Assembly: GCA_029934695.1 (NCBI GenBank)
Contig: JAOZLU010000468.1
Location: 1 to 5,574 of the forward strand
DNA: 5,574 nucleotides
Direction of reading: 5' to 3'
DNA from: Desulfobacterales bacterium
GTDB taxonomy: Bacteria; Desulfobacterota; Desulfobacteria; Desulfobacterales; 4be13
The notes beneath the pieces were generated by a model. The model worked only from the letters and a program-made list of their open reading frames with translations, was not told where the DNA came from and did no database searches. This document shows positions 4,890 through 5,574 of the stretch, piece after piece. Both the position numbers and the translations under genes were made by a program. Numbering within the stretch: the stretch's first letter is position 1; each line of letters starts with the position of its first letter.

Positions 4890-5567
4890 ATGGCCTTTGA
4901 GACCAGAGAACAAGTTTTAGAAAAAGTGATGTCCATGGAGAAACCCAAATGCCCTCATTGCAACCTGGAAATGAATATGTGGGAAGTTCCCCCCATCACT
5001 TTCAGCGACGGACTCGGATGGGGGGTCCCCTATCTGTTTCTGTGTTTCAATGATGACTGCTCAATGTATGTTGAGGGATGGAAAAATTTGGAGGAAAATT
5101 TCGGCCAGAACGCATCTTACCGATGCATAAATTATCCAGGCACAGACCAATTTGAATGTATGCCTGTGTTCAGTCCGGTGGGGGCCACGGGACAGGTTAT
5201 TGATGAACAGGTCGTGCTTGAACAGGAATTGCTGAAAGAAAATATAAAAAAAGGGTTTTCAGTTCTTGCAAGCTGCTATGTGGAAAAAGACGGCGTTGCT
5301 GTTCTCAATCTGCTTCTGGACCCGGTCCAGCCTTCGCGGGTCAGACTGAAAGCAGCGGAAATGATCGGCGACATCGGCACATTGGATGCCATTGATCCGA
5401 TCAGAAACCACAAGTTCGGCAGTGAGCCTATTCAGGAAATGGCAGATAAGGCTGTGAAAAAAATCCATGAAAGGCATTTTACCAGGGATTGTCCGTTCTG
5501 CGCTGAAATTATAAAGAATCAGGCCAAACTCTGCAAGCACTGCGGAAAAGAGGTGGCAGGCAAATAA
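4890..5567 (+). CDS. zinc-ribbon / HEAT-like / zinc-ribbon protein
   Basis: 225 residues, complete, predicted cytoplasmic. An N-terminal zinc site is formed by C21-P-H-C24 and C52-x4-C57, with two further cysteines at 79 and 90. Residues about 105-195 are helical; from about 136 the pattern of a leucine-rich helix, L-L-L-D-P, then R-x-K-A-A-E-x-I-G-D-I-G resembles HEAT or PBS-lyase-type repeats. The C-terminus is a compact zinc ribbon, C201-P-F-C204 and C215-K-H-C218, of the kind found at the ends of many bacterial proteins. Such ribbons mediate protein or nucleic-acid contacts, and HEAT-like repeats are binding scaffolds, so an adaptor role is plausible, but I do not recognise a named function. 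The strong ribosome site fixes the start. No gene partner is visible, because the window ends 7 bp after the stop. Confidence 0.85.
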   Translation: MAFETREQVLEKVMSMEKPKCPHCNLEMNMWEVPPITFSDGLGWGVPYLFLCFNDDCSMYVEGWKNLEENFGQNASYRCINYPGTDQFECMPVFSPVGATGQVIDEQVVLEQELLKENIKKGFSVLASCYVEKDGVAVLNLLLDPVQPSRVRLKAAEMIGDIGTLDAIDPIRNHKFGSEPIQEMADKAVKKIHERHFTRDCPFCAEIIKNQAKLCKHCGKEVAGK

Positions 5568-5574
5568 ATTAATT

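Overview
The window carries five genes I can support, three on the + strand and two on the - strand, separated by unusually long non-coding stretches rich in inverted repeats. It looks bacterial: strong Shine-Dalgarno sites, sigma70-type signals, an Lrp/AsnC regulator, a dihydrolipoyl dehydrogenase, a CxxxCC (YkgJ-type) cysteine-cluster protein, a tiny His-rich protein and a zinc-ribbon/HEAT-like protein. This mix, the moderate GC content and the repeat-rich spacers fit an anaerobic Desulfobacterota-type organism, such as a member of the Desulfobacterales. That placement is inference; nothing here is diagnostic.

Layout. 1-575 holds no convincing gene, only short AT-rich tandem repeats and an inverted repeat. 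576-1019 (-) is an Lrp/AsnC-family regulator. Its promoter has perfect -35 and -10 hexamers, and a palindrome covers the -35. 1020-1290 is a very AT-rich divergent control region with A/T tracts in phase with the helix. 1291-2721 (+) is a complete dihydrolipoyl dehydrogenase (E3). 2842-3090 (-) is an 82-residue His-rich protein that converges on it. 3091-3518 is a spacer with two inverted repeats. 3519-4280 (+) is the cysteine-cluster protein. 4281-4889 is a 609-bp spacer holding a 142-bp palindromic repeat element and a separate 100-bp nested inverted repeat. 4890-5567 (+) is a two-zinc-ribbon protein with a HEAT-like middle.

How the genes work together. The only clear functional pairing is the divergent regulator and E3 gene sharing one curved, AT-rich control region, which suggests local amino-acid-responsive control of E3 (for glycine cleavage or a 2-oxoacid dehydrogenase complex). 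The other three genes look like single-gene units. I see no defence system, transposase, CRISPR array, tRNA or rRNA. The most interesting material is non-coding: the 4321-4462 element, a 13-bp word shared between 457-469 and its right end, the nested inverted repeat ahead of the last gene, and the phased A-tracts.
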